DNA of 64,000 bases from Geodermatophilus saharensis (GCF_900188205.1 NZ_FZOH01000003.1:270539-334538), one strand, 5' to 3'. Shown: positions 45,140 to 54,488, counted from the stretch's first letter. Notes: generated from the letters alone by a model not told the origin. Translations and numbers: made by a program.

Positions 45140-48100
45140 TCACGCCGCCGCCGGTCCCGCCGGGTCGGACGGCGCGGGCACGCCGCCGACCGCGCGCGGC
45201 ACCAGCAGCGGCCCCACGCCCGGGACCGCGAGGAAGCCCTCGGCCCCCGCGTAGCGCAGGCCGACCCGCGGCAGGTCGGCGCGCCGGCGCACGGCCAGCA
45301 CGCGCGGCAGCCACTCCGGGCCGAAGCGGGCGTTGAACTCCCGCAGCGAGCGGATCTGGAAGAAGGGGTTGAGGACGCCGACCGCCCAGCGGGCCGCGCG
45401 CTGGACCGGGGTGAACGGCACGTCGTCGTCCAGGAGCCGCCCCCACATCGCGAAGTTCATCGACAGCCGGGCCACGCCCCGCTCGGCCAGCGCGGTGGCG
45501 GTGGCGGCGACGAGGAACTCGGTCATGCCGTTGGGCGCGTCCGGGTCGTGCCGCATGAGGTCGAGGGTGTAGCCGAAGTCGGGGCCGTAGGCCGGGACCA
45601 GCCGCAGGAAGCCGCCGGGCACCCCGTCGGCGTCGAGTGCCACGCACAGCAGGAACTGCGGATCGGCCCCGGCGCCGCGCACGTCCTGCGACAGCGTCAT
45701 GGTGAACCCGCGCTCGGGGTTCTTCCCCCGCCAGCGGGCGCTGATGGCGTTGAGCCGGTCGACCAGCGCCGGCGGGGCGTCGGTCTCGGCCAGCAGCCGG
45801 AAGCGGTGGGTGCGCCCCACCCGCCGGACGGCGGCGCGCAGGCCCTTGCGGCCGGGGCCCTCGAGGGTGAACCGCCGGCAGTCGACGACCGCCTCGTCGC
45901 CGAGGTAGACCGAGGTGAAGCCGCGGGAGGCGTACAGCGGCATGCTCGCCTCGCGGACGGCCAGCAGCGCCGGCGTCCAGGCCCGCTCGTCGCAGAACGC
46001 GAGGAACTCGTCGAGCACCCGCACCACCGACTCCCGCGCACCGACGGGGTCCCCGGACACCAGCGCGTAGCCGCCGAGGTAGGTGTAGGCGAGGAAGGCC
46101 TCGCCGTCGCGGGAGAAGAAGAAGCTCTTGTCGTCGCGCAGCGTGAAGTAGGCGAGCGTGTCCCAGCCGTGGGTGTGCACCAGCCGCTCGGCGTGCGCCC
46201 AGTCGTCCTCGGTGTGCGGGCGGCGGGCGGCCAGCGGCCGCAGCAGCAGCACGGCCAGCACGACGACGCCGGCGATGCCCAGGGCGAGCAGGGCGGCGGG
46301 GAGGAACGAGGCGAGGAACGCCGACCGGTAGGTGTGGGGCCCGTCGAGGCCGACCAGCCCGGCGAGCACGGTCTGCAGCGCGCCGCCGAGGGTGAGCCGG
46401 GGCTCGACGTCGGCCCGGTCGACCCACAGCGTGGTCAGGCCGGTCAGCAGCACCGCGCCCAGGTACAGCGGCAGGACGTGGAGCACGCGCAGCAGCGACG
46501 GCGGGTCGCCCGGCGCGGCGAACGCCCGGCGGTAGGTGACCAGCGCGGCCAGCATCGCCGCGCAGACGGCGACCGCGACCGGGTGCGGCCCCTTCAGGAC
46601 GTGGGCGACCGCGCCGACGGCGAACAGCGCCACGACCAGCTGCCAGGCGCGTCGCTTGCGCCGGGCGAGCTGGCCGGCGAGCAGGACCAGCAGCAACCCG
46701 ACCACCACCGAGGTCACCGACCCGGCGACCGGCAGCTCCAGCGGGTCGAGCTCGGGCGCCCGGCCCCACCGGTCGTGCACGACGGGCACCCGGACGGCGA
46801 GGTGCAGCACGCCGGCCAGCGCGGTGAGCGCGGCGAGGACGCGCACCGCCACCGGGTGCACACCCGCGCGCGGCGGCGGTGGGGGCACCGGGTGCGCCGA
46901 GGGTGCCGTCGTCGGGAGGGCCACCACCGACCCGCTGCGCGCCGCGCCGTCGCCGGGCGAGGCGGCCGCGGGCAGCGGCGTCGGCGCCAGCAGCGGGCGC
47001 GGCGCGCCGCGGGGCCCGCCGCCGGGCGGCGGCCCGGACTCCGGGCGCAGCGTGGGGAAGAGGACGACCTCGCGGATGGAGTCCACGCTGGCCAGCAGCA
47101 CGACCAGCCGGTCGATGCCGATCCCGATGCCCCCGGTGCACGGCATGCCCCGCTCCAGCGCGCGCACGTAGTCCAGGTCGACGTCGCCGGCCTCCGGGTC
47201 CCCGTGCGCCTTGGCCCGCGCCTCGGCCTCGAAGGCGGCGAGCTGCTCGACGGCGTCGTTCTGCTCGGAGTAGGCGTTGGACAGCTCGAACCCCGCGACG
47301 ATCAGCTCGAAGCGCTCGACGTAGGCGGGGTCGGAGCGGTGGGTGCGGGCCAGCGGCGAGACCTCGCGCGGGTAGTCGACGCAGAACACCGGGCCGACGA
47401 CGGAGTGCTGCACGCGCTCGTCGTAGACCTCCTTCATCAGCCGCCCGGCGCCCCACGCCGCCTCGTACGGGATGCCCAGCCGGTCGAGGACCGCGCGGGC
47501 CTCGGCCACCGGCATGGCCGGGTGCATGGTCTCGCCGGTGGCGTCGGCGATCATGTCGGCGAAGCGGCGGCGCGGCCACGGCGTCGCGCCCAGGTCGATC
47601 GCGTGCCCCGCGGCGTGGACGGTGAGGTCCCCGCCCAGGGCGGCGCGGGCGGCCTCGACGACCAGGTCCTCGACCAGGTCCATCATGTCGGTGTAGTCGG
47701 CGAAGGCCTGGTAGGCCTCGAGCATCGTGAACTCCGGGTTGTGCCGGGTGTCGATGCCCTCGTTGCGGAACACCCGGCCGATCTCGAACACCCGCTCCAT
47801 GCCGCCGACGACGAGCCGCTTGAGGTGCAGCTCCAGGGCGATGCGCAGGTACAGGTCGACGTCGAGCGCGTTGTGGTGGGTGACGAACGGCCGGGCGCTG
47901 GCGCCGCCCTGGATGGTCTGCAGCACCGGGCCCTCGACCTCGGTGAACCCGCGGTCCTCCAGCGACCGGCGGATGGCCCGCACGGCGGCGTGCCGGATCC
48001 GGAAGACCTCCCGGGTGCGCTCGTTGACCTCCAGGTCGGTGTAGCGCTGCCGGTAGCGGGTCTCGACGTCGGTCAGCCCGGTGTGCGGGTCGGGCGGGGG

Positions 48101-48571
48101 CAGCAGCGCCTTGCCCAGCACGGCGAAGTCCTCGACGCACACCGACAGCTCGCCGCGCCGGGTGGTCACGACCGTGCCCTCGACGCCGAGCCAGTCGCCG
48201 CGGTCGGCGTCGTCGAACTCGGCGTGCCGGCCGGCGCCGAGCACCGACGTGTCCACGAACAGCTGGACGGCGCCGGTGCGGTCGCGCAGCGTGGCGAAGG
48301 TCAGGAACCCCTGCCGGCGGACCCGTTCCAGCCGGCCGGCGACGCGCACCCGGTCCTCGGTCCGCCGGCCGGGCGGCAGGCCGGCGTGCCGCTCGCGGAT
48401 GCCGGCCGCGGTGGCGTCGGTGGGCCACCGGTAGGGCAGGGCGCCGCGGGCCTGCAGGGCCCGCAGCTTGGCCAGCCGGTGGGCGCGCTGCCCGGAGCTG
48501 CGCCCCGCGCTCCCCGCCGCGCCGTCACCGGCGTCGGTGGGGGCGCCGGGCAGGGGTTCGTCACCGGTCAC
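45140..48571 (-). CDS. lysX: LysX-like fusion: lysyl-tRNA synthetase (N) + MprF-type lysylphosphatidylglycerol synthase (C)
   Basis: 1143 residues, GTG at 48571 with GGGAGG upstream. Residues 1-510: class II LysRS with an anticodon-binding OB fold (VRVAGRLERVRRQGFLTFATLRD), motif 2 near 265-285 (FRNEGIDTRHNPEFTMLE) and motif 3 near 480-492 (GGIGIGIDRLVVLL). Residues 510-570: Pro-rich linker. Residues 573-790: several membrane helices. Residues 800-1120: DUF2156/LPG synthase domain (WDTLAYFTLRDDKSFFFS, GFTSVYLGDEAVVDC, GFTMTLSQ). Adds lysine to phosphatidylglycerol, giving cationic-peptide resistance. In mycobacterial LysX the order is reversed (membrane part first). Confidence 0.9.
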   Translation of the reverse strand: MTGDEPLPGAPTDAGDGAAGSAGRSSGQRAHRLAKLRALQARGALPYRWPTDATAAGIRERHAGLPPGRRTEDRVRVAGRLERVRRQGFLTFATLRDRTGAVQLFVDTSVLGAGRHAEFDDADRGDWLGVEGTVVTTRRGELSVCVEDFAVLGKALLPPPDPHTGLTDVETRYRQRYTDLEVNERTREVFRIRHAAVRAIRRSLEDRGFTEVEGPVLQTIQGGASARPFVTHHNALDVDLYLRIALELHLKRLVVGGMERVFEIGRVFRNEGIDTRHNPEFTMLEAYQAFADYTDMMDLVEDLVVEAARAALGGDLTVHAAGHAIDLGATPWPRRRFADMIADATGETMHPAMPVAEARAVLDRLGIPYEAAWGAGRLMKEVYDERVQHSVVGPVFCVDYPREVSPLARTHRSDPAYVERFELIVAGFELSNAYSEQNDAVEQLAAFEAEARAKAHGDPEAGDVDLDYVRALERGMPCTGGIGIGIDRLVVLLASVDSIREVVLFPTLRPESGPPPGGGPRGAPRPLLAPTPLPAAASPGDGAARSGSVVALPTTAPSAHPVPPPPPRAGVHPVAVRVLAALTALAGVLHLAVRVPVVHDRWGRAPELDPLELPVAGSVTSVVVGLLLVLLAGQLARRKRRAWQLVVALFAVGAVAHVLKGPHPVAVAVCAAMLAALVTYRRAFAAPGDPPSLLRVLHVLPLYLGAVLLTGLTTLWVDRADVEPRLTLGGALQTVLAGLVGLDGPHTYRSAFLASFLPAALLALGIAGVVVLAVLLLRPLAARRPHTEDDWAHAERLVHTHGWDTLAYFTLRDDKSFFFSRDGEAFLAYTYLGGYALVSGDPVGARESVVRVLDEFLAFCDERAWTPALLAVREASMPLYASRGFTSVYLGDEAVVDCRRFTLEGPGRKGLRAAVRRVGRTHRFRLLAETDAPPALVDRLNAISARWRGKNPERGFTMTLSQDVRGAGADPQFLLCVALDADGVPGGFLRLVPAYGPDFGYTLDLMRHDPDAPNGMTEFLVAATATALAERGVARLSMNFAMWGRLLDDDVPFTPVQRAARWAVGVLNPFFQIRSLREFNARFGPEWLPRVLAVRRRADLPRVGLRYAGAEGFLAVPGVGPLLVPRAVGGVPAPSDPAGPAAA

Positions 48572-48946
48572 GGAGGACCTCCCGGGGCATCCGGTCCACG
48601 GACGGGTGCCGTCCGCGTGTCGGCGCCGGGGGAGCCGGCCGGACGACCCTTCCGACCTGCGATCCAACCGGGAGCGACCGGTCGCCCGCCACCCCCTGCC
48701 GCCGGCTCGCAGGCGGGTGCCCGCGACGCCGTTGGAGCGGGATTGGAGCGGTGCCCGGGACCTTGACGCCCGTCGGCCCCCGGGACACGGACGTCCGCAC
48801 GACGCGTGAAGGAGCTGGTCCTTGCCCCACCCCGCGGCGGTTCCCGTGCCACCCCCCGACCGACCCGCACCGACGACCTCCGCTCGCTGCGGCCCGGCCG
48901 GCCCGCCGGGCGGCGGGGTCCGGCCCGCCGCCCCGGGTGCGGCGCG
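48572..48946. promoter_or_regulatory. Divergent intergenic region (375 bp) between lysX and NodB lipoprotein genes
   Basis: No credible gene: the lipoprotein frame is open back to 48806, but its third-position GC drops there. TTGGAGCGG occurs twice, at 48732-48740 and 48743-48751, 11 bp apart (one helical turn), and TTGACG at 48763-48768 could be a -35 box. Possible activator site for either gene. Confidence 0.35.
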
Positions 48947-50587
48947 GTGGTGAGGCCGGGGAGGGCGGTCCCCCTCGTGGTCGCGGCGCTCGTGCTGGGC
49001 GCCTGCGGCGGCGACGGGCCGGACGGGGTGCTCAGCGTCGGCACCGAGGCCGTGGGCGCCCAGGCCGTGGGCGCGGTCGCCGGCGACGACACCGGCGACG
49101 GCTCTGACACCGGCACCGGCACCGGCGGCGACTCCGGCACCGGCACCGGCAGCGCTGACGGCACCGGCGACGGCGCCGGGCCGGCCACCCCGACGGGGGT
49201 GACCCCGCCCGCGGCGGTGGTCGCGCTCCCGGAGGCGCTCGACCCGGCCGCGGTGGGGCTGGCCGTGACCAGGGAGGACAGCAAGACCCCGGAGGACCAC
49301 CGGCAGGTCAGCACCGTGGCGGTGCCCGGCCTCCCGGCCCTGGACCAGGCGCTCGGCGACCTCGTCGCCGAGGACGCGCAGCGCTACGAGGACGAGCTGG
49401 TCCCCGGCTCGTGGAACGAGCTGACGGTCGACGTGACGCCCGTGCTCGCCGCCGGCAGCGTCCTCGGGGCCTCGGTCGGCGTGCGCACCCGGATCGGCGG
49501 GCTGCCCGCCGAGACCACCACGACCGGCGTCTACACCGACGTGGCCTCCGGGGCCGTCTGGACCTCGCCCGACCTGGTCGCCGACCCCGACCTCGCCTTC
49601 GCCTGGTTCACCGACGCCGTCCGCCGGGCCGGACTGGGGCACGAGCTGCTCGGCGGCGCGGTCGCCCTGGCCGACCTGCGCTTCGGGGCGGACGGGTCGG
49701 TGACCGCCGTGGTGGGCCTGGGCGACGGGCGGGCGGAGCCCTTCGGCGACGTCGCGGTGCGGTTCGCCCCGGAGGTCGTCGAGGGCGTGCTCACCGACGC
49801 CGGCCGCGCCGTGCGGCAGGCGGCCGTGACGGCCGCCCCGTTCGCCGGCGTCCCGCCGGCGCCCGAGCCCCCGGCGCCCGAACCGCCGGCAGCCGAGCCC
49901 CCGGCACCGGAGCCCCCGGCACCGGAGCCCCTGCCGCCGGCACCCCCCGCACCTCCCGCGCCGTCACCGCCGCCCGGCCAGGAGGTCGACTGCGCCGTGC
50001 TCGCGTGCGTCGCGCTCACCTTCGACGACGGGCCGGGGCCCTACACCGCGCGGCTGCTGGACGAGCTGCGGGCGGCCGACGTGCGCGCGACCTTCTTCGT
50101 CGTCGGGCAGGCCGCCGCCGCCGAGCCCGACCTCGTCCGGCAGGCGGTCGCCGACGGCCACGCCGTCGGCAACCACAGCTGGTCGCACCCGCGGCTGCCC
50201 GACGTCGGGGCCGCCGCGGTCGGCGACCAGCTCGACCGCACCACCGCGGTGCTGGCCGACCTCGGGATCGCCACCGACCTCATGCGCCCGCCCTACGGGG
50301 CCACCGACGCCACGGTCGCCTCGGTGACGGCGCAGCGCGGCTACGCCCAGATCGAGTGGGACGTCGACACGCAGGACTGGCTCAACCGCGACGTCGCCAC
50401 CACCACCCAGCGGGTCCTGGACGGGGTGCACCCCGGCGCGATCGTCCTGATGCACGACATCCACCCGAGCACGGTCGAGGCGGTGCCCGGCATCGTCGAC
50501 GCGCTGCGGGCGGCGGGCTACACGCTGGTCACGGTGCCGCAGCTGCTCGGGCCCGTGCAGCCCGGGCAGGTGTACGTGCACGGCTGA
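48947..50587 (+). CDS. polysaccharide deacetylase (NodB) lipoprotein
   Basis: 546 residues from GTG 48947, chosen because it gives a proper lipoprotein signal: MVRPGRAVPLVVAALVLGAC with lipobox Cys20. Then a Gly/Thr/Asp low-complexity stretch, a domain of about 190 residues with YTDVASGAVWTSPDLVA resembling the RsiV/DUF3298 type, a Pro-Ala-Glu linker, and a C-terminal NodB domain: VALTFDDGPGPYT, GNHSWSHP, RPPYGATD, DVDTQDW, LMHDIH. Metal-dependent deacetylase anchored outside the membrane, probably acting on peptidoglycan GlcNAc/MurNAc. Confidence 0.88.
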   Translation: MVRPGRAVPLVVAALVLGACGGDGPDGVLSVGTEAVGAQAVGAVAGDDTGDGSDTGTGTGGDSGTGTGSADGTGDGAGPATPTGVTPPAAVVALPEALDPAAVGLAVTREDSKTPEDHRQVSTVAVPGLPALDQALGDLVAEDAQRYEDELVPGSWNELTVDVTPVLAAGSVLGASVGVRTRIGGLPAETTTTGVYTDVASGAVWTSPDLVADPDLAFAWFTDAVRRAGLGHELLGGAVALADLRFGADGSVTAVVGLGDGRAEPFGDVAVRFAPEVVEGVLTDAGRAVRQAAVTAAPFAGVPPAPEPPAPEPPAAEPPAPEPPAPEPLPPAPPAPPAPSPPPGQEVDCAVLACVALTFDDGPGPYTARLLDELRAADVRATFFVVGQAAAAEPDLVRQAVADGHAVGNHSWSHPRLPDVGAAAVGDQLDRTTAVLADLGIATDLMRPPYGATDATVASVTAQRGYAQIEWDVDTQDWLNRDVATTTQRVLDGVHPGAIVLMHDIHPSTVEAVPGIVDALRAAGYTLVTVPQLLGPVQPGQVYVHG

Positions 50588-50596
50588 GACCCCGGA

Positions 50597-50622
50597 TCGG
50601 GCGGGGAGCCGTCCCCGCCCGA
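50597..50622. terminator. Convergent terminator hairpin
   Basis: TCGGGCGGGG and CCCCGCCCGA, perfect 10-bp arms around a 6-nt loop, between the deacetylase and Hsp20 stops. Confidence 0.6.
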
Positions 50623-50635
50623 CCCGGGCGCCCGG

Positions 50636-51112
50636 TCAGCCCTGCCGCTCCTCGCCGGCGTCCCCGTCGTCCCCGGTGACGGGGAGCTGCTGCTGCGCGC
50701 CGCCGTGCTGCACCTCGATGCGGCGCGGCTGGGCCCGCTCCGACACCGGGATGACCAGGTGCAGCACGCCGTCGGTGTAGGTGGCCGAGACCCGGGCGGT
50801 GTCCAGGGCGTCGCCGACCTGCAGCTGGCGGGTGAACCGGCCCTGCGGCCGTTCGGCGAGCAGCACGTTGCCGCTCTCGCCGTACTCCGAGCGGCGCTCG
50901 GCGCGGATGGTCAGCGTGTTCCGCTCGGTGGTGATCTCGACGCCGGCGGGGTCGACGCCGGGCAGGTCCAGCGCGACGTGGTAGCCGTCGTCGGCCTGCC
51001 AGACGTCCATCGGCATGCCCATCGGCGTCTTCGTGCCGCTCATCAGCTGGCTGGCCAGCCGGTCCATGCCCCGGAAGGGGTCACCGAAGGGGTCGAAGCG
51101 CATCACGCTCAC
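50636..51112 (-). CDS. Hsp20/alpha-crystallin small heat-shock protein
   Basis: 158 residues, GTG at 51112 with GGAGGA upstream. N-terminus MRFDPFGDPFRGMDRL, then the alpha-crystallin domain: DGYHVALDLPGVDPAGVEITTERNTLTIRAER, GRFTRQLQVGDALDTARVSATYTDGVLHLVIPV. The C-terminal IXI-like motif is RRIEV. ATP-independent holdase forming oligomers. No HAIR or CIRCE operator is evident upstream; about 70 bp separate it from the TIM-barrel gene end. Confidence 0.93.
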   Translation of the reverse strand: MSVMRFDPFGDPFRGMDRLASQLMSGTKTPMGMPMDVWQADDGYHVALDLPGVDPAGVEITTERNTLTIRAERRSEYGESGNVLLAERPQGRFTRQLQVGDALDTARVSATYTDGVLHLVIPVSERAQPRRIEVQHGGAQQQLPVTGDDGDAGEERQG

Positions 51113-51185
51113 GGCGTCCTCCTCGACGTGCTCGCTCGCTGGGAGGGATCAGGGACGCCGATCCCGTTTCCCCGCGACCGGGCCG

Positions 51186-52052
51186 TCATGCACGGACCCG
51201 GACCCCTGCCGCCACGGCGAAGGCCGCCGCCGTCCGGACCGCCACGGCGCGCGGGTCGTCCTCCCACAGGGCGCGGTCGAAGACCTCGACCTCGACGTCG
51301 CCGCCGAACCCGGCCCGCTCCACCAGGGCGCTGACCGCCGGCAGGTCCACGTGCCCCTCCCCGGGCAGGCCGCGGGAGGTGAGCACGTCCGGCCCCAGCG
51401 GGGTGACCCAGTCGGCCACCTGGTAGCTCGCGATCCGGCCTCCGCGGCCGGCCCGCGCCACCTGCGCGGGCAGGTCGGGGTCCCACCACACGTGGTAGGT
51501 GTCGACGACGACGCCGACCGCCGCGGCCGGGAACTGCTCGGCGAGGTCGAGGGCCTGGCCGAGCGTGGAGACCACACCGCGGTCGGCGGCGAAGACCGGG
51601 TGCATCGGCTCCACGGCCAGCACCACGCCGGCCGCCGCGGCGTCGCCGGCGAGGTCGCCGATCGCGTCGCGGGCCCGCTCCCGGGCACCGGGCAGGTCGC
51701 GGTCGCCGTCGGGCAGGCCGCCGGCCACCAGCACCAGCACCGGCGCCGAGCCCGGCGCCCCGGCCGCGGCCAGCGCCGCGGTCTCCTCGATCGCGCGGCG
51801 GTTGTCGTGGAGGGCCGCGGCCCGGGCCGGGCCGGGGGGAGCGGTGAAGAAGCCGCCCCGGCACAGGCTCGAGACCCGCAGCCCCGAGTCGGTGACCAGC
51901 GCGCACGCCTTCTCCAGGCCCACCTCGGCCACCGGCTCCCGCCACAGCCCGATCGCGCCGATCCCGGCCTCCCGGGTGGCGTCCAGCGCGTCGAGCAGGG
52001 ACGCGTGCTTGACCGTGGCCTGGTTCAGCGACAGCCGCGGGTGCGCGCTCAC
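51186..52052 (-). CDS. sugar phosphate isomerase/epimerase-like TIM barrel protein
   Basis: 288 residues, GTG at 52052 with GGAGG 8 nt upstream. AP endonuclease 2/xylose-isomerase-like barrel: LSLNQATVKHASLLDALDATREAGIGAIGLW, VLAVEPMHPVF, VVDTYHVWWDPDL, and the metal-site region DWVTPLGPDVLTSRGLPGEGHVDLPAVS. Third gene of the Gfo/Idh-DUF993 operon. The junction with DUF993 carries 15-bp tandem repeats; the frame is open through them, so longer N-terminal versions (VRNGG repeats) are possible. Substrate unknown, probably a keto-sugar or polyol. Confidence 0.88.
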   Translation of the reverse strand: MSAHPRLSLNQATVKHASLLDALDATREAGIGAIGLWREPVAEVGLEKACALVTDSGLRVSSLCRGGFFTAPPGPARAAALHDNRRAIEETAALAAAGAPGSAPVLVLVAGGLPDGDRDLPGARERARDAIGDLAGDAAAAGVVLAVEPMHPVFAADRGVVSTLGQALDLAEQFPAAAVGVVVDTYHVWWDPDLPAQVARAGRGGRIASYQVADWVTPLGPDVLTSRGLPGEGHVDLPAVSALVERAGFGGDVEVEVFDRALWEDDPRAVAVRTAAAFAVAAGVRVRA

Positions 52053-52139
52053 GCCACCGCCTCCAGCGCCACCGCTCCTCACGCCACCGCTCCTCACGCC
52101 ACCGTTCCTCACGCCACCGTTCCTCACGCCACCGCCTCC
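52050..52139 (-). repeat. Six 15-bp tandem units at a stop/start junction
   Basis: Units start at 52050, 52065 (degenerate), 52080, 52095, 52110 and 52125; the first and last share 19 identical bases. On the minus strand each intact unit holds GTGA (stop and start overlapped), an AGGA-type ribosome-binding site and stays in frame (VRNGG or VRSGG). It looks like duplication of an original GTGA junction. Confidence 0.8.
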
Positions 52140-53305
52140 AGCGTCGGGACCTCGACGCCGGACAGCGCCAGCAGGCCGTTCCACCGGCGGGCGGCCAGGT
52201 CGGGGTCCTCCAGGGCGCCGGCCGCGTCGGCCAGCCGCACGACCTCCGACAGGTGCGGCAGGCTGCGGCCGCTGTGCATCCCGCCGACCATCGCGAACGC
52301 CGGCTGGTGGCCGTTGAGCCAGGACAGGAAGGCGATCCCGGTCTTGTAGGACGACGTGGGTGCGGCGAACACCTGCCGCGACAGGGCCTCGGTGGGCCCC
52401 AGCAGCCGCCGGTAGCCGGCCGGGTCGCCGGCGTCGAGAGCGGCGACCGCCGACGCCGCGATCGGGCCGATGGCGGCGAACGCGCCGAGGAGGGCGTGCG
52501 AGAAGCCCTGCTCGTCGCCCTCGACCAGGTCGACGTAGTGGAAGTCGTCGCCGGTGTACACCGCCACGCCCGCCGGCAGCCGGCGGCGCAGGGCGATCTC
52601 GGCGCCGGCGTCGAGCAGGCTCGTCTTGATGCCGCGGACGCGGTCGGCGTCGCGCTCGATGACGCGCACGACGACGTCGGCGGCCGCGGCCGGTTCGGTC
52701 GAGCCGAAGTAACCGCGCAGCTGCGGGTCGAACGCCTCGCCGAGCCAGTGCAGCAGCACCGGGGCGCCGGCCCGCGCGATCACCTCGGCGTAGACCCGCT
52801 CGTAGTCGGCCGGGCCCTCGGCCACCCGCGCGAGGTGGCGGCTGGCCATCAGGACCACGCCCGCCCCGACGTCCTCGGCGGAGTGCAGCTGCTCGACGTA
52901 GGCGTCGACCACCCGCGACAGCGGGACGACGTCGTCGGCGAGGTGGTCGGTGTTCACCCCCACCACGAGGGCACCGCCCACCGACCGAGCGTCGGCGGCG
53001 CTGCGCCGCACCAGCTCGCGGGTGGCGGCCGGGTCCAGGCCCGCGTTGCGCTGCGCGGTGTCCATGGCGTCGGCCACTCCCAGGCCCCAGGACCACAGGT
53101 GGTGGCGGAAGGCGAGGGTGGTGTCCCAGTCGACGTCGGCCGGCGCGCCGGGCACGTTCTCGCCGGCCACCCGCGGGACGACGTGCGCCGCGGCGTAGGC
53201 GGTCCGCGACCGCAGCGGGCCGGCGGGCCGGCGCACCGCGGCGGGCTCACCGAGCGGCAGCAGCCGGGTGCGCCCGTCGCTGCCCAGGAGGACGGCGGTG
53301 CTCAT
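52124..53305 (-). CDS. DUF993 family protein (dihydrodipicolinate synthase-like barrel)
   Basis: 393 residues, ATG at 53305, overlapping the Gfo/Idh stop by 4 bp (ATGA), so translation is coupled. TIM-barrel features: TTLAFRHHLWSWGLGVADAMDTAQRN, VVGVNTDHL, PVLLHWLGEAFDPQLRGYFGS, and the Lys in VRGIKTSLLD as a possible Schiff-base residue; GVAVYTGDDFHYVDLVEGDEQGFSHALLG follows. The family is annotated only by similarity to DHDPS/aldolases. Context suggests it cleaves or dehydrates the keto-sugar made by the oxidoreductase. Confidence 0.88.
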   Translation of the reverse strand: MSTAVLLGSDGRTRLLPLGEPAAVRRPAGPLRSRTAYAAAHVVPRVAGENVPGAPADVDWDTTLAFRHHLWSWGLGVADAMDTAQRNAGLDPAATRELVRRSAADARSVGGALVVGVNTDHLADDVVPLSRVVDAYVEQLHSAEDVGAGVVLMASRHLARVAEGPADYERVYAEVIARAGAPVLLHWLGEAFDPQLRGYFGSTEPAAAADVVVRVIERDADRVRGIKTSLLDAGAEIALRRRLPAGVAVYTGDDFHYVDLVEGDEQGFSHALLGAFAAIGPIAASAVAALDAGDPAGYRRLLGPTEALSRQVFAAPTSSYKTGIAFLSWLNGHQPAFAMVGGMHSGRSLPHLSEVVRLADAAGALEDPDLAARRWNGLLALSGVEVPTLEAVA

Positions 53306-54471
53306 CGCGCCGGCACCCGGTCGTCGCTGGTCGCCTCGATCGCCACCCGGCGGCCGGTGGCCGAGCTCTCCAGCCCCGCCTCGGCCAGCCGGACGCCGCG
53401 GGCGCCGGAGGCGAAGTCGTAGGGGTGCGGGCCGTCCTCCACCACGTGCCGGACGAACTGCTCCCACTGCATCTTGAAGCCGTTCTCGGCCGGGTCGTTG
53501 TCGGGGACCTCCAGCCAGCCGGCGCGGTAGTCGCGGGGGTCGGGCACGTCGGGGTTCCACACCGGCTTCGGCGTCGCGTTGCGCGGCTGGATCCGGCAGC
53601 CGAACAGCCCGGCGACGGCGCTGCCGTGGGTGCCGTCGACCTGGAACTCGACCAGCTCGTCGCGGGCCACCCGGACCGCCCAGCTGGAGTTGATCTGCGC
53701 GACCACCCCGCCCTCGAGCTCGAAGACGCCGTAGGCGGCGTCGTCGGCGGTGGCCGCGTAGGGCTCGCCGCGCTCGTCGACCCGGCTGGTGACGTGGGTG
53801 ACCGCCTTGGCGTACACCGACTCGACCCGGCCGAAGAGGTCCTCCAGCACGTAGTTCCAGTGCGGGAACATGTCGACGACGATGCCGCCGCCGTCCTCGG
53901 CCCGGTAGTTCCAGCTGGGGCGCTGGGCCTGCTGCCAGCCGCCCTCGAACACCCAGTAGCCGAACTCGCCGCGCACCGAGAGCACCTGGCCGAAGAAGCC
54001 GGAGTCGAGCAGCCGCTTCAGCTTGAGCAGCCCGGGCAGGAACAGCTTGTCGTGGACGACGCCGTTCTTGACCCCCGCGGCGGCGGCGAGCTCGGCCAGC
54101 TCCAGCGCCTCGCGGTGGGTCTCGGCGGTGGGCTTCTCGGTGTAGACGTCCTTGCCGGCGGCGATCGCCCGCCGGATCGCGGCCACCCGCGCCGAGGTGA
54201 TCTGGAAGTCGGCGTAGACCCGCCACCGGTCGTCGGCCAGCGCGGCGTCGAGGTCGGTGGTCCAGTCGGCGATGCCGTGCCGCTCGGCGATCTCCTGCAG
54301 CGCGGAGGCGCGGCGGCCCACGAGCAGCGGCTCGACCTGCACCCGCTCGCCGGTGGACAGCAGCACACCGCCCTGCTCGCGGATCGCCAGGATCGACCGC
54401 AGCAGGTGCTGCCGGTAGCCCATCCGGCCGGTGACGCCGTTCATGATGATGCCCAGCGGGGGTGTGCCCAT
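53302..54471 (-). CDS. Gfo/Idh/MocA family oxidoreductase (first of catabolic operon)
   Basis: 389 residues, ATG at 54471 with GAGGAGA upstream. Rossmann N-domain (GIIMNGVTGRMGYRQHLLRSI), with the cofactor-site EKP in VYTEKPTAETHREAL; C-terminal beta-sheet domain including GGGIVVDMFPHWNYVLEDLFG. Oxidises a hydroxyl of a sugar or polyol with NAD(P). A LacI-type operator lies 18 nt upstream of the start, between it and the LacI gene. Operon order: this gene, DUF993, TIM barrel. Confidence 0.9.
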   Translation of the reverse strand: MGTPPLGIIMNGVTGRMGYRQHLLRSILAIREQGGVLLSTGERVQVEPLLVGRRASALQEIAERHGIADWTTDLDAALADDRWRVYADFQITSARVAAIRRAIAAGKDVYTEKPTAETHREALELAELAAAAGVKNGVVHDKLFLPGLLKLKRLLDSGFFGQVLSVRGEFGYWVFEGGWQQAQRPSWNYRAEDGGGIVVDMFPHWNYVLEDLFGRVESVYAKAVTHVTSRVDERGEPYAATADDAAYGVFELEGGVVAQINSSWAVRVARDELVEFQVDGTHGSAVAGLFGCRIQPRNATPKPVWNPDVPDPRDYRAGWLEVPDNDPAENGFKMQWEQFVRHVVEDGPHPYDFASGARGVRLAEAGLESSATGRRVAIEATSDDRVPAR

Positions 54472-54488
54472 CGCCGTCTCCTCGGTTT

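Noticed and set aside
48806..48946. Upstream start for the NodB lipoprotein
   Set aside because: Third-position GC falls before 48947, and the later GTG gives a normal lipoprotein signal.
52050..52139. Possible CRISPR-like direct repeats
   Set aside because: Contiguous 15-bp units without spacers; no cas genes. These are tandem repeats.
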